From: Candidatus Competibacter denitrificans Run_A_D11
Lineage (GTDB): Bacteria; Pseudomonadota; Gammaproteobacteria; Competibacterales; Competibacteraceae
Direction of reading: 5' to 3'
NCBI RefSeq assembly: GCF_001051235.1
Contig: NZ_CBTJ020000043.1
Span: 26,848-90,847, forward strand
DNA: 64,000 bases
Shown here: in pieces, positions 35,286-45,316 of the stretch
Numbering within the stretch: position 1 is the first letter of the stretch
Layout: every line of letters starts with the position of its first letter
Made by a program: the position numbers and the translations under genes
The notes under the pieces: model-generated
Database searches by the model: none
Told to the model about the DNA's origin: nothing
The model's input: only the letters and a program-made list of their open reading frames with translations

Positions 35286-35686
35286 GATGGATACCTCTTT
35301 AGATAGGCTTGCAATACGCAGTGGTGAATCATTCAATTATTGCCATGGCCATTCCCATTGCCAAGCGGGTTCTCCGAGAGTGTCTGTATATTAGAGCGCT
35401 AAAATCTATCCAATCAATTGATTTAAAAAATAAAAATACTTTATTACAGGCTACGGAAAGTTTTGGTGGTTTATTCTTTAATACCAAATATGGTATGAAA
35501 TTTTCATCCTTCTGTAGTGTAAACACTCTCTGCTACCGTATAAAATTGCAGCAATGCGGGAACTACACCGACTGCGACTCACCTCCATCGCTGGGTCAAG
35601 CCCGCCAGTCCGCCAGATTGCTGCATTCATTTGGCGATAGCTGCATCATAAATCTCCCAGTAGTCGAGTCCGCCTGAGGAGGGGTC
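35286..35686. other. AT-rich intergenic region with operator-like palindrome
   Basis: A 401-base region between divergent genes. ATACCA (35481-35486) and TGGTAT (35491-35496), with a 4-base spacer, form a short palindrome typical of a repressor site. An open frame at 35309-35677 exists, but its composition and lack of a ribosome site make it unlikely to be a gene. The strong ribosome site GAGGAGG before 35687 belongs to the broken kinase start. Confidence 0.4.
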
Positions 35687-35838
35687 ATGCGCATCAGGAA
35701 TCAAGCCGGATTATCACAGTTTTCTTATGCGTCCTGGCCTTGATCGGCATTGGGTCGCTGCTCTACTCCTACCGCCTGATAGCCCAGCAGGAACAAACGA
35801 CGACCAAGCTGCTGATGGCCGGCTAGGCCATCGACAAC
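35687..35838 (+). pseudogene. Broken N-terminal coding segment of the hybrid kinase
   Basis: The ATG at 35687 follows a strong AGGAGG site and begins MRIRNQ, but this frame stops soon after at TGA. One base after codon 6 is missing (the frame shifts near CAAGCCGG); the continuation RIITVFLCVLALIGIG, a membrane helix, is read in the +1-shifted frame. That frame, which is the one of the kinase gene downstream, then contains an in-frame TAG at 35824-35826 (LLMAG, stop, AIDNLVYG). So two separate lesions lie between the natural start and the intact rest. The lost part supplies the first membrane segment. Confidence 0.75.
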
Positions 35839-38800
35839 TTGGTCTACGGCAGCGATGTGCTGACCACCGCGATTCGGGGCTATGCCGCCACCAGCGATGA
35901 GCGTTACAAAAATGATTTTCAGGTGGAACTGTCGGTTACCCAGGCACGGGATAAAGCCCTCATCACCCTGCGGGAAATTGGCCTCCTGCCGACCGAACTG
36001 GATCAGATTGAAACTAGCAAAGCCAACTCCGATGCGCTGATTGTCCTTGAAAACGAAGCCTTTGCTGCCGCCGGCAGCGGGGACACCCAACAGGCGATCC
36101 ACATTGCCTTCGGCGACGAATACAGACGCCGCAAGGCGACCATCATTACCCCTCTGGTGCAAACCCGGGCCGAGATCAAAGCCCGTCTGCTCAAGGAGCA
36201 GGAAGCCCTGGCCGTGTCGGCGGTGCTTTACAAGACCATCGCTATCGGTGCCATCTTCCTGTTTTTCGTCACCGTCATTCTGGCCATGGTGCTGTTCTTC
36301 GAGCGCAAAATCGCCAAACCCCTTAAAAGCCTGACCGAAAATACGCAAAGTCTGACGGATGGCGATACCAGCGTGCGCTTCCGCCTGAAGGATGCTTTAG
36401 GCGAGCTAAGCAACCTGGGAGAGGCCCTGGAATCCTTCCGGGTGGCCAAGGTGAGCATCGAAAAGCAGCAATGGATCAAGGCCAGCCTGACCGAAATCAC
36501 CGAGCAGGTGCATCAGGCCGATTCGGTGGAAAAATTCGCCCGCACCCTGCTGGAAACCCTGTGTCCGATGATGATGGCAGGCAACGCCCTGGTCTATCTG
36601 AAAGATGACAAGAGCAGCCAGATCAAGGGGGTGGCCGGCTATGGCACGATAGAAAACGACGCCGGAGAAATCGCTTTTGCCGCTGGCGAAGGTTTGGTCG
36701 GTGAGGCTTTGCGCACCAGGAAACTGGTGATCCTCGACCAGATTCCGGCCAATTACCCGCGCATTCAGTCGGGCATCGGCGCCAGCGCGCCCCACACCAT
36801 CGTCATCGTGCCGATCATCATGGATCAGGTACCGAGCCTGTTCATCGAACTGGGCCTGGTGGGCGATTTATCCGAACAGCGGAGGGAGTTGCTCAACGAA
36901 CTGCCGCAGGTGATCGCGCCCCATATCGGTATTCTCTTCCGTAACGTCCATACCAAGGAATTGCTGGAGGCGACTGTCAAGCAGGCGGCCAACCTGGAGG
37001 CCACCAGCCTCGCCCTGCAAGAGGCCAAGGAGGCCGCCGAATCGGCCGCCAAGACAAAATCCGATTTCCTGGCCAACATGAGCCACGAAATCCGCACGCC
37101 GATGAATGCGGTTATCGGCATGTCCCACCTGGCGTTGCGCACCGACCTCTCCATTCAGCAACGCAATTACCTGACCAAGATCAAGGACGCCGGCCAGCAT
37201 CTGCTGGGCATCATCAACGACATCCTGGATTACTCGAAGATCGAAGCCGGCAAGTTCGCCATCGAAAAGACCGAATTCGATCTGGAGAAGGTGTTCCACA
37301 ACATCGCCAATATCCTGAGCGAGAAAGCCAATGCCAAGGGGCTGGAACTCATCTTCAACATTGAGGAGGACGTACCGCGTTTTCTCATCGGTGATCCGCT
37401 GCGCATCGGCCAGATTCTCCTCAACTACGGGAGCAATGCCATCAAATTCACCGAAGTGGGCGAGATTTTCATTGCCGTTTCGGTGCAGGCGTTGGAGGGT
37501 CAGGACATCGTGCTGCGTTTCGAGGTGCGCGATACCGGCATCGGTATGACCGATGCGCAAAAGGCCTTGCTTTTCCAGAGTTTCCAGCAGGCCGACATGT
37601 CCACCACGCACAAATACGGCGGCACCGGTCTTGGCCTGGCGATCAGTAAGCGCCTCGCCGAGCTGATGGGCGGCGCCGTCGGCGTCGAAAGCGAATACCG
37701 GCGCGGCAGCTTGTTCTGGTTTACCGCGCGCACCGTGGTGGTCGGCAGCGATGGTAACGCACGCGCCTTGCATCCCGACCTGCGCGGGCTGCGGGTGATG
37801 GTGGTGGACGACAACGAAAGCGCCCGCCTAGTGCTGACCGATGTCTTGAACACCCTTTCCCTTAAGGTGACTGCGGTCAGTTCCGGCCCAGAGGCATTGA
37901 GGGAACTGCGCACAGCCGATGGGGTGGGCAAGCCCTATGCCCTGGTCTATCTCGACTGGCGGATGCCCGAGATGGACGGTCTCCAGACCGCCATGCGCAT
38001 CAATGACCTGACTCTTACCCTGCCGCCGGGTATGATCATGCTGACCGCCTACGACCGGGAGGAGGTGCGGGAGCACGCTTCGCAACTGGGCATCAGGGAG
38101 GTGATGACCAAGCCCATCACCCCCTCGTCGCTGTTCGATGCCACTATGGAGGTGATGAACCATACCTTGCGCTATGGTGGCAACGAGGTTGCCGCCCATG
38201 GCGTCATGACCGTGCATGACGATGCCGGCCATGCTTTTTCCGGTGAGCGCATCCTCTTGGTGGAGGATAACGAAGACAATCAGGAGGTGGTGCTGGGGTT
38301 ATTGCGGGAAGCTGGCCTGCAAATCGATATTGCCGAAAATGGCAAGATCGCCCTGGAGAAAATCGGCCAGACCGATTATATGTTGGTGTTCATGGACATG
38401 CAGATGCCGGTCATGGATGGCCTCGAAGCGACCCGGCAAATCCGCAAGAACCCCGCCCTGGAGTCCATCCCCATCGTTGCCATGACGGCCAATGCCATGC
38501 AGCAGGAGCAGGATGCCTGCCTGGAGGCGGGAATGGACGATTTCATCGCCAAGCCCATTGATCCAGAACAGTTGATTCAGGTTCTGCGGCGCTGGTTGCC
38601 GCCTCACTTCGAGGTCAGTATGGAAGAACCCTCAGCCGACACGCCATTGGCCCAGGGCGACCCCATTAAGGGACTGGACATGAACCAGGGTCTGCGACGG
38701 GTGCTCGGCAAAAAGGAGGTCTACTGGTCATTGCTGCGTCGGTTTATCCTCGGCCAGGCAGATGCGCCGCTCAAAATCCGCAGCGCTATCGGCATGGGCA

Positions 38801-39255
38801 ATCTCAAGGAAGCCGAATTGATTGCCCATACCGTCAAGGGCTTGGCCGGCAACATCGGGGCTACGGGCGTGCAGCGGAGCGCCGAAACCCTGGAGCAAGC
38901 CCTGCGTGGTGGGAAAGAACGCAGCACGGTCATGCGAACCCTGGGTGAATTTTCCGCCGATCTTGGCAGGATCGTCGCCTCGATTACCGCCGCGCTGCCC
39001 AGCGATACGTCGTTCACCGACGAAAAACCGGCTGATACGGTTAACGAACCCGTTGTGGACCGGATTCGTCAAGGCGCCATCCGCTCCAGGCTGGAAGCCT
39101 TGCTCAAAGATGGCGACGCTTCCGCAACGGATTTCCTTGCCGCCAACCGGGATGTATTACAGGCCCTGCTTCAGGAGCAATATGACGCGCTACAGGATAA
39201 GGTGGAGGGCTTCGATTTTGATGCCGCGCTGGCCATTCTGAAATCCAAAACTTAA
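35839..39255 (+). CDS. Hybrid sensor histidine kinase, N-terminus disrupted upstream
   Basis: The intact frame starts only at a TTG (35839), without a plausible ribosome site, because its natural start is broken (see 35687-35838). Order of domains: periplasmic 4-helix-like region, one membrane helix ([20 protein letters not shown]), HAMP (about 150-200), GAF (about 220-375), HisKA with NMSHEIRTP (His416), HATPase with [12 protein letters not shown], two receiver domains (Asp706 in DWRMPEMDG; Asp853 in [10 protein letters not shown]) and Hpt (His997 in HTVKGLAG). All catalytic sites remain. It is followed by an HD-GYP response regulator after 45 bases, a natural partner. The gene may be a pseudogene, or may still make a shortened protein. 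Confidence 0.85.
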   Translation: MVYGSDVLTTAIRGYAATSDERYKNDFQVELSVTQARDKALITLREIGLLPTELDQIETSKANSDALIVLENEAFAAAGSGDTQQAIHIAFGDEYRRRKATIITPLVQTRAEIKARLLKEQEALAVSAVLYKTIAIGAIFLFFVTVILAMVLFFERKIAKPLKSLTENTQSLTDGDTSVRFRLKDALGELSNLGEALESFRVAKVSIEKQQWIKASLTEITEQVHQADSVEKFARTLLETLCPMMMAGNALVYLKDDKSSQIKGVAGYGTIENDAGEIAFAAGEGLVGEALRTRKLVILDQIPANYPRIQSGIGASAPHTIVIVPIIMDQVPSLFIELGLVGDLSEQRRELLNELPQVIAPHIGILFRNVHTKELLEATVKQAANLEATSLALQEAKEAAESAAKTKSDFLANMSHEIRTPMNAVIGMSHLALRTDLSIQQRNYLTKIKDAGQHLLGIINDILDYSKIEAGKFAIEKTEFDLEKVFHNIANILSEKANAKGLELIFNIEEDVPRFLIGDPLRIGQILLNYGSNAIKFTEVGEIFIAVSVQALEGQDIVLRFEVRDTGIGMTDAQKALLFQSFQQADMSTTHKYGGTGLGLAISKRLAELMGGAVGVESEYRRGSLFWFTARTVVVGSDGNARALHPDLRGLRVMVVDDNESARLVLTDVLNTLSLKVTAVSSGPEALRELRTADGVGKPYALVYLDWRMPEMDGLQTAMRINDLTLTLPPGMIMLTAYDREEVREHASQLGIREVMTKPITPSSLFDATMEVMNHTLRYGGNEVAAHGVMTVHDDAGHAFSGERILLVEDNEDNQEVVLGLLREAGLQIDIAENGKIALEKIGQTDYMLVFMDMQMPVMDGLEATRQIRKNPALESIPIVAMTANAMQQEQDACLEAGMDDFIAKPIDPEQLIQVLRRWLPPHFEVSMEEPSADTPLAQGDPIKGLDMNQGLRRVLGKKEVYWSLLRRFILGQADAPLKIRSAIGMGNLKEAELIAHTVKGLAGNIGATGVQRSAETLEQALRGGKERSTVMRTLGEFSADLGRIVASITAALPSDTSFTDEKPADTVNEPVVDRIRQGAIRSRLEALLKDGDASATDFLAANRDVLQALLQEQYDALQDKVEGFDFDAALAILKSKT

Positions 39256-39300
39256 TATCGCCCCGGCGACCAGCGCTAGAGGCGCCATCATTGCGGGGGG

Positions 39301-40413
39301 ATGAGAATGACGATTGAATCGCTAGCCGGTGAACGCCCGATGGTTCTGGTGGTGGATGACGCCCTGGACTGTCTGTCGCTGCTCGGAACCGTCCTTAAGG
39401 GCCTGTACCGGGTAAAAATCGCCAACGGAGGGCAAAAAGCGCTGGATATCCTGGCCAGCGTTGACCTGCTCGATCTGATCCTGCTGGACATCATGATGCC
39501 CGGCATCGACGGCTACGAAATTTGCACCCGCTTAAAAAACGACCAGCGAACTCGGGATATCCCGATCATCTTCCTCACCGCCAAGACCGATATTGAGGAC
39601 GAAGAAAAAGGGCTGGGACTGGGCGCCGTTGATTACATTACCAAGCCGATCAGCCCCCCCATTGTGATGGCGCGAGTCAAGGCGCAACTCCAGATCAAGG
39701 CGGCGGCGGATTTCCTGCGGGACAAGAACGTCTACCTCGAACAAATCGTTGATAAGCGCACTCAAGAGGTGCGCGCCATCCAGGAGGTCATGCTGTTCGG
39801 CCTGGCGTCCCTGGCCGAAACCCGCGATAACGAAACCGGCAACCATATCCGCCGCACCCAATATTACATCAAGGCCCTGGCCGAGCATTTGCGCTGCCAT
39901 CCCCGCTTTCAGTCGTTTATTTCTGACTACACCATCGCTATGCTGTTTCGCTCGGCGCCACTGCACGACATCGGCAAGGTTGGCATTCCTGACGGCATTC
40001 TCCTGAAACCGGGGCGTTTTGTGGCCACCGAATATAAAATCATGAAAGCCCATACCACTCTGGGTAGGGACGCCATCGAAAATGCCGAGAAAAAACTGGG
40101 TTTCAAGGTGGATTTTTTACGATTTGCCAAAGAAATCGCCTATTCCCACCACGAAAAATGGGACGGCACTGGTTATCCGCAAAAACTTGCGGGCGAGGCC
40201 ATTCCGATCTCGGCTCGTCTGATGGCTATCGCCGACATCTACGATGCCATCGTCAATCGGCGGATTTACAAAGAGCCTTTCTCCCATGATGACGCTGCGG
40301 AATTCATCAAAGCCAACCGGGGAAGCCACTTCGACCCAGACATAACCGACGCCTTCCTGGCTATCCAGGATGAATTTAAGGCCATCGCGGAACGCTTCGC
40401 CGATGGCACCTAG
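39301..40413 (+). CDS. Response regulator with HD-GYP phosphodiesterase domain
   Basis: The N-terminal receiver domain has Asp63 in LLDIMMPGIDGYEI and the Lys of YITKPISP. The C-terminal HD-GYP domain has HDIGKVGIPDGILLKPGRF (His222-Asp223) and HHEKWDGTGYP (residues 283-293), so the metal and GYP motifs are complete. HD-GYP enzymes degrade cyclic di-GMP. The gene lies 45 bases after the hybrid kinase, so they are likely to work together. An ATG at 39307 is also possible, but the first ATG has the GGGGGG ribosome site. Confidence 0.92.
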   Translation: MRMTIESLAGERPMVLVVDDALDCLSLLGTVLKGLYRVKIANGGQKALDILASVDLLDLILLDIMMPGIDGYEICTRLKNDQRTRDIPIIFLTAKTDIEDEEKGLGLGAVDYITKPISPPIVMARVKAQLQIKAAADFLRDKNVYLEQIVDKRTQEVRAIQEVMLFGLASLAETRDNETGNHIRRTQYYIKALAEHLRCHPRFQSFISDYTIAMLFRSAPLHDIGKVGIPDGILLKPGRFVATEYKIMKAHTTLGRDAIENAEKKLGFKVDFLRFAKEIAYSHHEKWDGTGYPQKLAGEAIPISARLMAIADIYDAIVNRRIYKEPFSHDDAAEFIKANRGSHFDPDITDAFLAIQDEFKAIAERFADGT

Positions 40414-40581
40414 TGCGCATAGCAGGGGTTATCTCAGAAAGCGGGTCTGGCGTATGCTAAGCCGGTTTTAGAGGTCTGCATTTGCCCACGCGGATGGTTT
40501 TTTTGCGTTAACTTATTTTAATCTATTGATAATGAACCGTTTTAAGATTTTTACCGCGCTGATGCGGAGAGTAGATTCGCT

Positions 40582-41850
40582 ATGCAAGTTCCGGTAAGCC
40601 GCATCCTGATCGGCGCTGTTTTCGTCGCTGTCGTCGTGCTGGCGTTGTTGCCGGTGCTGGCACCGCGTCCGCCGACGGTTGATACTCACAAAATCACTCG
40701 TGGGTCGATGCAAGTCAGTGTGTCCGAGGAGGGCAGAACGCGCATCAAGGACCTCTACACGGTTTCGGCCACCGTTGCGGGCCGGATGCGGCGGGTCGAA
40801 CTGGCTGTCGGCGATCCGGTGGTCGCCGGTAAAACGGTGTTAACCCGCATCGAAGCCCCACAAGTGCGGTTTCAAGATCTGCGCGAGGAAACCGAAATGC
40901 GAGCGCGGGTCAGCTCGGCTGAGGCACAGCGTGATCTCGCCGCTGCCGATCTACAGCGGGTTGAAGCTGAAGTGGCTTTCGCCGAGGCGGAACTGAAACG
41001 CCATCAAGAGTTGATCAGCAAAGGTGTCGTCACGGGGCGTGCGCTGGAATTGGCACAGATGGAAGCGCGTACCAAGCGTGCGGCATTGGCCGTTGCCAAG
41101 AATAACCTGAATGCCAAAACCGCAGACCTGGCGGTCGCCAAGGCGGCGCTGATTGCACCAACCACAGCCGGGCAGAAAGCCGGCGCAGGCAACGCCTCTG
41201 CCGCTGAGCCGCCGACCACCCCCGTTTTGGCACCGGTGAGTGGCGTCCTGTTACGCAAGCTCAAGGAAAGTGAAGCGACGGTGGCCCCTAACGAACCGCT
41301 GTTCGATGTGGGCGATCCGAGCCGCCTGGAGGTGCTGGTTGAAATGCGCTCGGATGATGCGGCTAAGGTCGCCGTCGGTGCGCCCGCCACCTTCACAGGC
41401 TGGGGCGGTGATCAGGGTTTGCGCGGTGTCGTACAGCGGGTGGAGCCGTTTGGCTTTACCAAAATCTCCGCTCTGGGTATCGAAGAGCAACGAGTGAATG
41501 TGATCCTTGAATTCACGGACCCGGCGGCGGCGTGGCGGCAGATCGGCCACGGCTATCGGGTCGATGTGTCGATCCAGATTTGGGAGGCGCCAAACGTGCT
41601 CAAACTGCCGATTGGCGCCATGTTCCGCAAGCGCGACCGCTGGTCGGTGTATGCCATCGACCCTGGCGGTGCTGTCTCGCTGCAACCGGTCGAAATCGGT
41701 CATATCAACAGCTTCGAGGCCGAAGTCACCGGCGGGCTGCGCGAGGGATCGGCCGTCATCCTGCATCCCAGTGACCGTATTGAAGAGGGGATGCGTGTGG
41801 CACCGCCTGATGGCGGACCACCAGGCAAGGGTGTGAGCAGGGGTGGCTGA
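40582..41850 (+). CDS. HlyD-type efflux periplasmic adaptor (membrane fusion protein)
   Basis: The 422-residue protein has an N-terminal membrane anchor (LIGAVFVAVVVLALLPVLAP), a beta-barrel/lipoyl-like start (KITRGSMQVSVSEEGRTRIK), a coiled-coil hairpin in the region RARVSSAEAQRDLAAADLQR to ARTKRAALAVAK, and a C-terminal domain with LKLPIGAMFRKRDRWSVYAI. Such adaptors couple an ABC or RND transporter to the outer membrane. No transporter or outer-membrane gene is next to it: a minus-strand gene begins four bases later. It is therefore an orphan adaptor, perhaps separated from its partner. Confidence 0.87.
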   Translation: MQVPVSRILIGAVFVAVVVLALLPVLAPRPPTVDTHKITRGSMQVSVSEEGRTRIKDLYTVSATVAGRMRRVELAVGDPVVAGKTVLTRIEAPQVRFQDLREETEMRARVSSAEAQRDLAAADLQRVEAEVAFAEAELKRHQELISKGVVTGRALELAQMEARTKRAALAVAKNNLNAKTADLAVAKAALIAPTTAGQKAGAGNASAAEPPTTPVLAPVSGVLLRKLKESEATVAPNEPLFDVGDPSRLEVLVEMRSDDAAKVAVGAPATFTGWGGDQGLRGVVQRVEPFGFTKISALGIEEQRVNVILEFTDPAAAWRQIGHGYRVDVSIQIWEAPNVLKLPIGAMFRKRDRWSVYAIDPGGAVSLQPVEIGHINSFEAEVTGGLREGSAVILHPSDRIEEGMRVAPPDGGPPGKGVSRGG

Positions 41851-41854
41851 GCGA

Positions 41855-44275
41855 TCAGCGCCGTCGCCATAATCCGGCATGAGTGACGATGTATTGGTAT
41901 TTGCGGGCGTGTTCCCGAATAACCAAAGGAACATCGGTTTCACGCAACAGCTCGAAACCCTCAGCGGCCAGCAAGGCCGAGAGCGCCACCGCGCTGTTGA
42001 TCGGCTGCCCATCTCGCTCATAGCCACCCAGCCAGGCTTCCGGCGGGGTGAATTGGGGAAGCCAGCTATAGGGCGAGAACACCGCCAGCAACCCACCGGG
42101 TTTGACCAGACCCCGTGGGCCACCTAGCCGTCCCAGCAGCGACTTGGGGCTAGGCAGTCGGCACAGCAGATTGGCCAGCAGCACGGCATCAAACCCCACC
42201 AACTCCGCCGGTAGTGAGCCAGCATCGGCTTGGCGGAAACTCACCCGGTTCCGGTCGATGGCTGGATCGACCATTGCGTTCAGTATCACGCCAAGCTCAC
42301 CTTCATCCTTGCGGAGATAGCGCAATTCGCCTTCACGCCGCAACGTCTCGGCAGCGTCGATGAACGCCCGGCTCAGATCGACGCCCAGCACGTCGCGATA
42401 CTCGCGCGCCAGCTCGAAACTGGCGCGTCCCACCGCACAGCCAACATCCAGCGCTCGACCCGTTGTCACGCCATATTCGCGTGCGGCATCCAGCAACCAG
42501 AGGGCGCAGCGCACCGGAAAATCCACCGCGTCGCACGGGCCGAAAGCGTAAGGCATCTGATCCGCCGCTGCGCCGTAATGCAGCAACAGATATTCATTGA
42601 GTATCTGCGGGTCTTCGTACACCTGACCTGCCGTACCGGCCTGATCCAGGCGCACGGCACCGCCGTCCGTGTCGCTTTGCACCAGCCGAAAACCGGCGTG
42701 CTGAAAAAAGTGGGGGCGGAAGTGGAAGCGCGCCCACAGGCCAGCCTCATCGCCAGTAGAGGCCCAGGAGCCACCCAAGATCATCTGGTGCTGGCCGTCA
42801 TAACAGGGCGTGCTGAAATCATCGTAATACGGGTGTGCCTTGGCACCGGGCAGCGGGTTGAAGTGGTCTTCGTGCCATTGCCAAACGTTGCCGAAGACAT
42901 CGTGAAAACCGGTTGCAGCCGGTTGACCGGCATCCACTGGGCTGGAGGAGCCGTGGGCCAGATTGCAATTCCAGCCCCATTGGCTGGCCAGGGTGGCGCC
43001 ATCGGCGCGCATGACCGGATCAATGAGCGTGCTGATGGTAGCCGCCGCACACTGCTGGGGACTGCGCAATGCCTGGTGTTCCGCCTCGCTGGGCAACCGA
43101 TAAGGCACGCCGTCCCGCTCGGTTCGCCAGGCGCAGTACGCCTTGGCTTCGTGATAGTTGACCTCGACCGGCCAGCTCCAGGACATGTCGATGATCTCAA
43201 ACAAGGTTCTCAACCGGTAGCGGTGCAAGCCAGCCGGTCCATCCAACATCCAAAAGGTCGGCCATTTCAGGTTGCGGAACGAACGCCATTCCCAACCGGT
43301 GGCTGACCAGTAGCGCTGTTCCCGATAGCCGCCTTCGGTAACGAAGATATGAAACTCGCCGTTGCTGATCGGATAGCGGCTGGCCTGAAACGGCTGGAGC
43401 GCGGTTTCCCGCCTACCGTATTCATTGTCCCAGCCATAAGAGGGCCAGTCGGCCGGCTTGCCCATGGCCACCGACTGGCCTGGCACGGTGATGAGCGCGT
43501 TAGCGGGGTAGTCGTAACCATGGCAGGGTGGAAATTCGGCCACTCGGTCGGCACTGGGATGCAGCTTTGGCCAGGCGGCGGGTCGCTGGATGAAGGGTAG
43601 CGGCAGCTCGCGGATCAGGACTGAGGACGTTTCCAGATGAATCCGCTCGTGTTCAAAACCCATGAACAGCGCCCAGAGCGGATGTTGCGGAGTGATCGGC
43701 GCATGACCGGATGCCAGGTCGGGATGCGTTTCGATCACGCCTCGCACCGTGCGATACACCTGTTGGCGGTAAGCGTGAACCTCCTGGATACTGGGCCACA
43801 GCATCTCGTTCTTGGACATGTCATCCCAGCGCATTTCATCGACGCCGGTCTCAAACAATTGCTCGAAATAGGGGTTCAGCGGCTTTTCGATCAAGCCGGC
43901 GATCCGCAGCTTGTTGATGTATAGCACCGGCGGATGCCCGTAGTAGAAAATCATCGGGTGGCGCAAGTGATGATAGGGCGGGCGGAAGAAAGCTTCCTCA
44001 CCGCACAAGCCGGCGAGCAGGATCTCAGTCAGTGTCCAGGTATTATCGAAGTAATCCAAGACCTGTTGGCGGCTGTGGCTGGCCAGATCGGGTAGGGGTA
44101 GGGAGGTTAACGTGCCGTCCGGTTGCCGGCCGGGGCAATCTTGAGGCGGCTGGCCGGTCCACCACCAGGTGGGGCGCGGGCCGATCAGTTCGGCCCCAAG
44201 TTCGTGGCGCAGATTTTTGTGCCAGGGTTCGGTCCTGGCGTCCGAAGCAGCGAGTGCAAGTGGTGAAGCCATCAT
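41855..44275 (-). CDS. ovoA: 5-histidylcysteine sulfoxide synthase with C-terminal methyltransferase (OvoA)
   Basis: OvoA makes 5-histidylcysteine sulfoxide and then ovothiol. The order is a DinB_2-like N-terminal part with the iron-binding motif HERIHLE (His209, His213, Glu215), an FGE-sulfatase domain (WPVEVNYHEAKAYCAWR; HDVFGNVWQWHEDHFN), and a C-terminal SAM methyltransferase domain (GRALDVGCAVGRASFELARE; LLANLLCRLPSP). I chose the ATG at 44275 behind GGAGGG; the frame extends 19 codons further. The full two-function length (806) suggests ovothiol production, which protects against oxidative stress. It faces the adaptor gene tail to tail. Confidence 0.93.
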   Translation of the reverse strand: MMASPLALAASDARTEPWHKNLRHELGAELIGPRPTWWWTGQPPQDCPGRQPDGTLTSLPLPDLASHSRQQVLDYFDNTWTLTEILLAGLCGEEAFFRPPYHHLRHPMIFYYGHPPVLYINKLRIAGLIEKPLNPYFEQLFETGVDEMRWDDMSKNEMLWPSIQEVHAYRQQVYRTVRGVIETHPDLASGHAPITPQHPLWALFMGFEHERIHLETSSVLIRELPLPFIQRPAAWPKLHPSADRVAEFPPCHGYDYPANALITVPGQSVAMGKPADWPSYGWDNEYGRRETALQPFQASRYPISNGEFHIFVTEGGYREQRYWSATGWEWRSFRNLKWPTFWMLDGPAGLHRYRLRTLFEIIDMSWSWPVEVNYHEAKAYCAWRTERDGVPYRLPSEAEHQALRSPQQCAAATISTLIDPVMRADGATLASQWGWNCNLAHGSSSPVDAGQPAATGFHDVFGNVWQWHEDHFNPLPGAKAHPYYDDFSTPCYDGQHQMILGGSWASTGDEAGLWARFHFRPHFFQHAGFRLVQSDTDGGAVRLDQAGTAGQVYEDPQILNEYLLLHYGAAADQMPYAFGPCDAVDFPVRCALWLLDAAREYGVTTGRALDVGCAVGRASFELAREYRDVLGVDLSRAFIDAAETLRREGELRYLRKDEGELGVILNAMVDPAIDRNRVSFRQADAGSLPAELVGFDAVLLANLLCRLPSPKSLLGRLGGPRGLVKPGGLLAVFSPYSWLPQFTPPEAWLGGYERDGQPINSAVALSALLAAEGFELLRETDVPLVIREHARKYQYIVTHAGLWRRR

Positions 44276-44462
44276 GTCTTCTATTCCCTCCGATGTGCGT
44301 GGCCAAGCCATCGCTTCAGATAAAGCGGCCAATCGGCGATAAATTACCGGTTAGAGCCTTTCCCCGGAGCACGGTTCGCCGCTGCCTGCATTCGGCACAG
44401 CCAGAAGGGTGCATGGTGCAGCCTAAGCGTTGTGGGGCAATGGGATCGCTGTGTTGGCTCTG

Positions 44463-45101
44463 TTAAAACTGATCCCACCGGCGCCGGCGCCCAAAGGAAA
44501 GACGCGGGATGATCAGGCCCAGCAGTAGCCCGCCGAACATGGCGCCGGCCCCGGCGAGAAACCAGTTGCGGCGCGATTGATCGCGCAAAGTGCTGTTTTC
44601 GGTTTCCAACTGCTGCTGCCGCGTGTGAGAGGCTTCGATCTCTTGTTGCAGGCGGCGATTTTCCTCGTCGATCTCCAGGGTTTGTGCGGCTGTGCGCTTG
44701 ACCGTTGCCAGCTCTTCGCCGCAGCGGTTTGCGGTGTCGCGGAAGGTGTGCAACGTTTCGGTTTCGCCGCGCAAGGTACGGTTTTCATTCTCCAGGGTGG
44801 TGATGCGCGTTTCCAGTTGGCTGACCCGATTGCGAGCGCTGGGCTGTTCCATCAAGTATTCGCTCATAATCCAGCCGGCGGTTCCTTCAGGCGTTCTGAC
44901 CTTGGTATAGCCTTTGGTGTTAGGCTCAAGAATCTCCAGCGCTGTGCCGCTGCCGATCATGCGGACGATTTTGTATCCCGGCGCCGGGCCGCTTTGCACC
45001 GGCACCGTACAGGCATCGGTCGCATAGCCGCGTTCGGCATGAGCGGGCGCGATGCCGGCCATCAGCGCGCCCAAGGCGCAGCCACAAAGCCGCCGTTTCA
45101 C
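44463..45101 (-). CDS. TIGR04211-family SH3 and coiled-coil membrane protein
   Basis: The 212-residue protein has a signal (ALGALMAGIAPAHA), an SH3-like domain (VPVQSGPAPGYKIVRMIGSG; TPEGTAGWIMSEYL), a long coiled coil (about 95-170) and a C-terminal membrane helix (WFLAGAGAMFGGLLLGLIIP) followed by a basic tail. That architecture is the TIGR04211/YgiM type. The SH3 part would be periplasmic and may bind cell-wall peptides. Function unknown. No close operon partner. Confidence 0.85.
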   Translation of the reverse strand: MKRRLCGCALGALMAGIAPAHAERGYATDACTVPVQSGPAPGYKIVRMIGSGTALEILEPNTKGYTKVRTPEGTAGWIMSEYLMEQPSARNRVSQLETRITTLENENRTLRGETETLHTFRDTANRCGEELATVKRTAAQTLEIDEENRRLQQEIEASHTRQQQLETENSTLRDQSRRNWFLAGAGAMFGGLLLGLIIPRLSFGRRRRWDQF

Positions 45102-45316
45102 GCCAACTCCGCGCGTGGGATGTCTTGGCCAACCCGGCCAAGCATCCGCTGCATTGAAATGATATGCGCCGACGCGGGCGTCAGTGGTTTAGTCGGAACC
45201 GGACCACTGATCCGCGTCTTACAAGCACTTGCCAAAATACCCATCCAACCCCCTGATAACGCTTGTGAGAGCGATTTTAATTGTTCAACCCGGCCTAGCT
45301 GGAGGCGGAAACTCTA

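Noticed and set aside
35330..35370. Possible sigma-54 site (TTGGCAATGGGAATGGCC on the minus strand) upstream of the unknown gene at 35285
   Set aside because: The spacing between GG and GC is 11 and not 10, which sigma-54 does not accept.
35309..35677. 122-codon open frame in the gap before the hybrid kinase
   Set aside because: AT-rich with no ribosome site and unlike coding sequence in neighbouring genes; no motif seen.
36868..37773. 301-codon minus-strand frame inside the hybrid kinase gene
   Set aside because: It is antisense to conserved HisKA/HATPase coding sequence, so a shadow frame.
41251..42123. 290-codon minus-strand frame across the adaptor gene and ovoA end
   Set aside because: It overlaps well-supported genes on both strands; the product has no family features.
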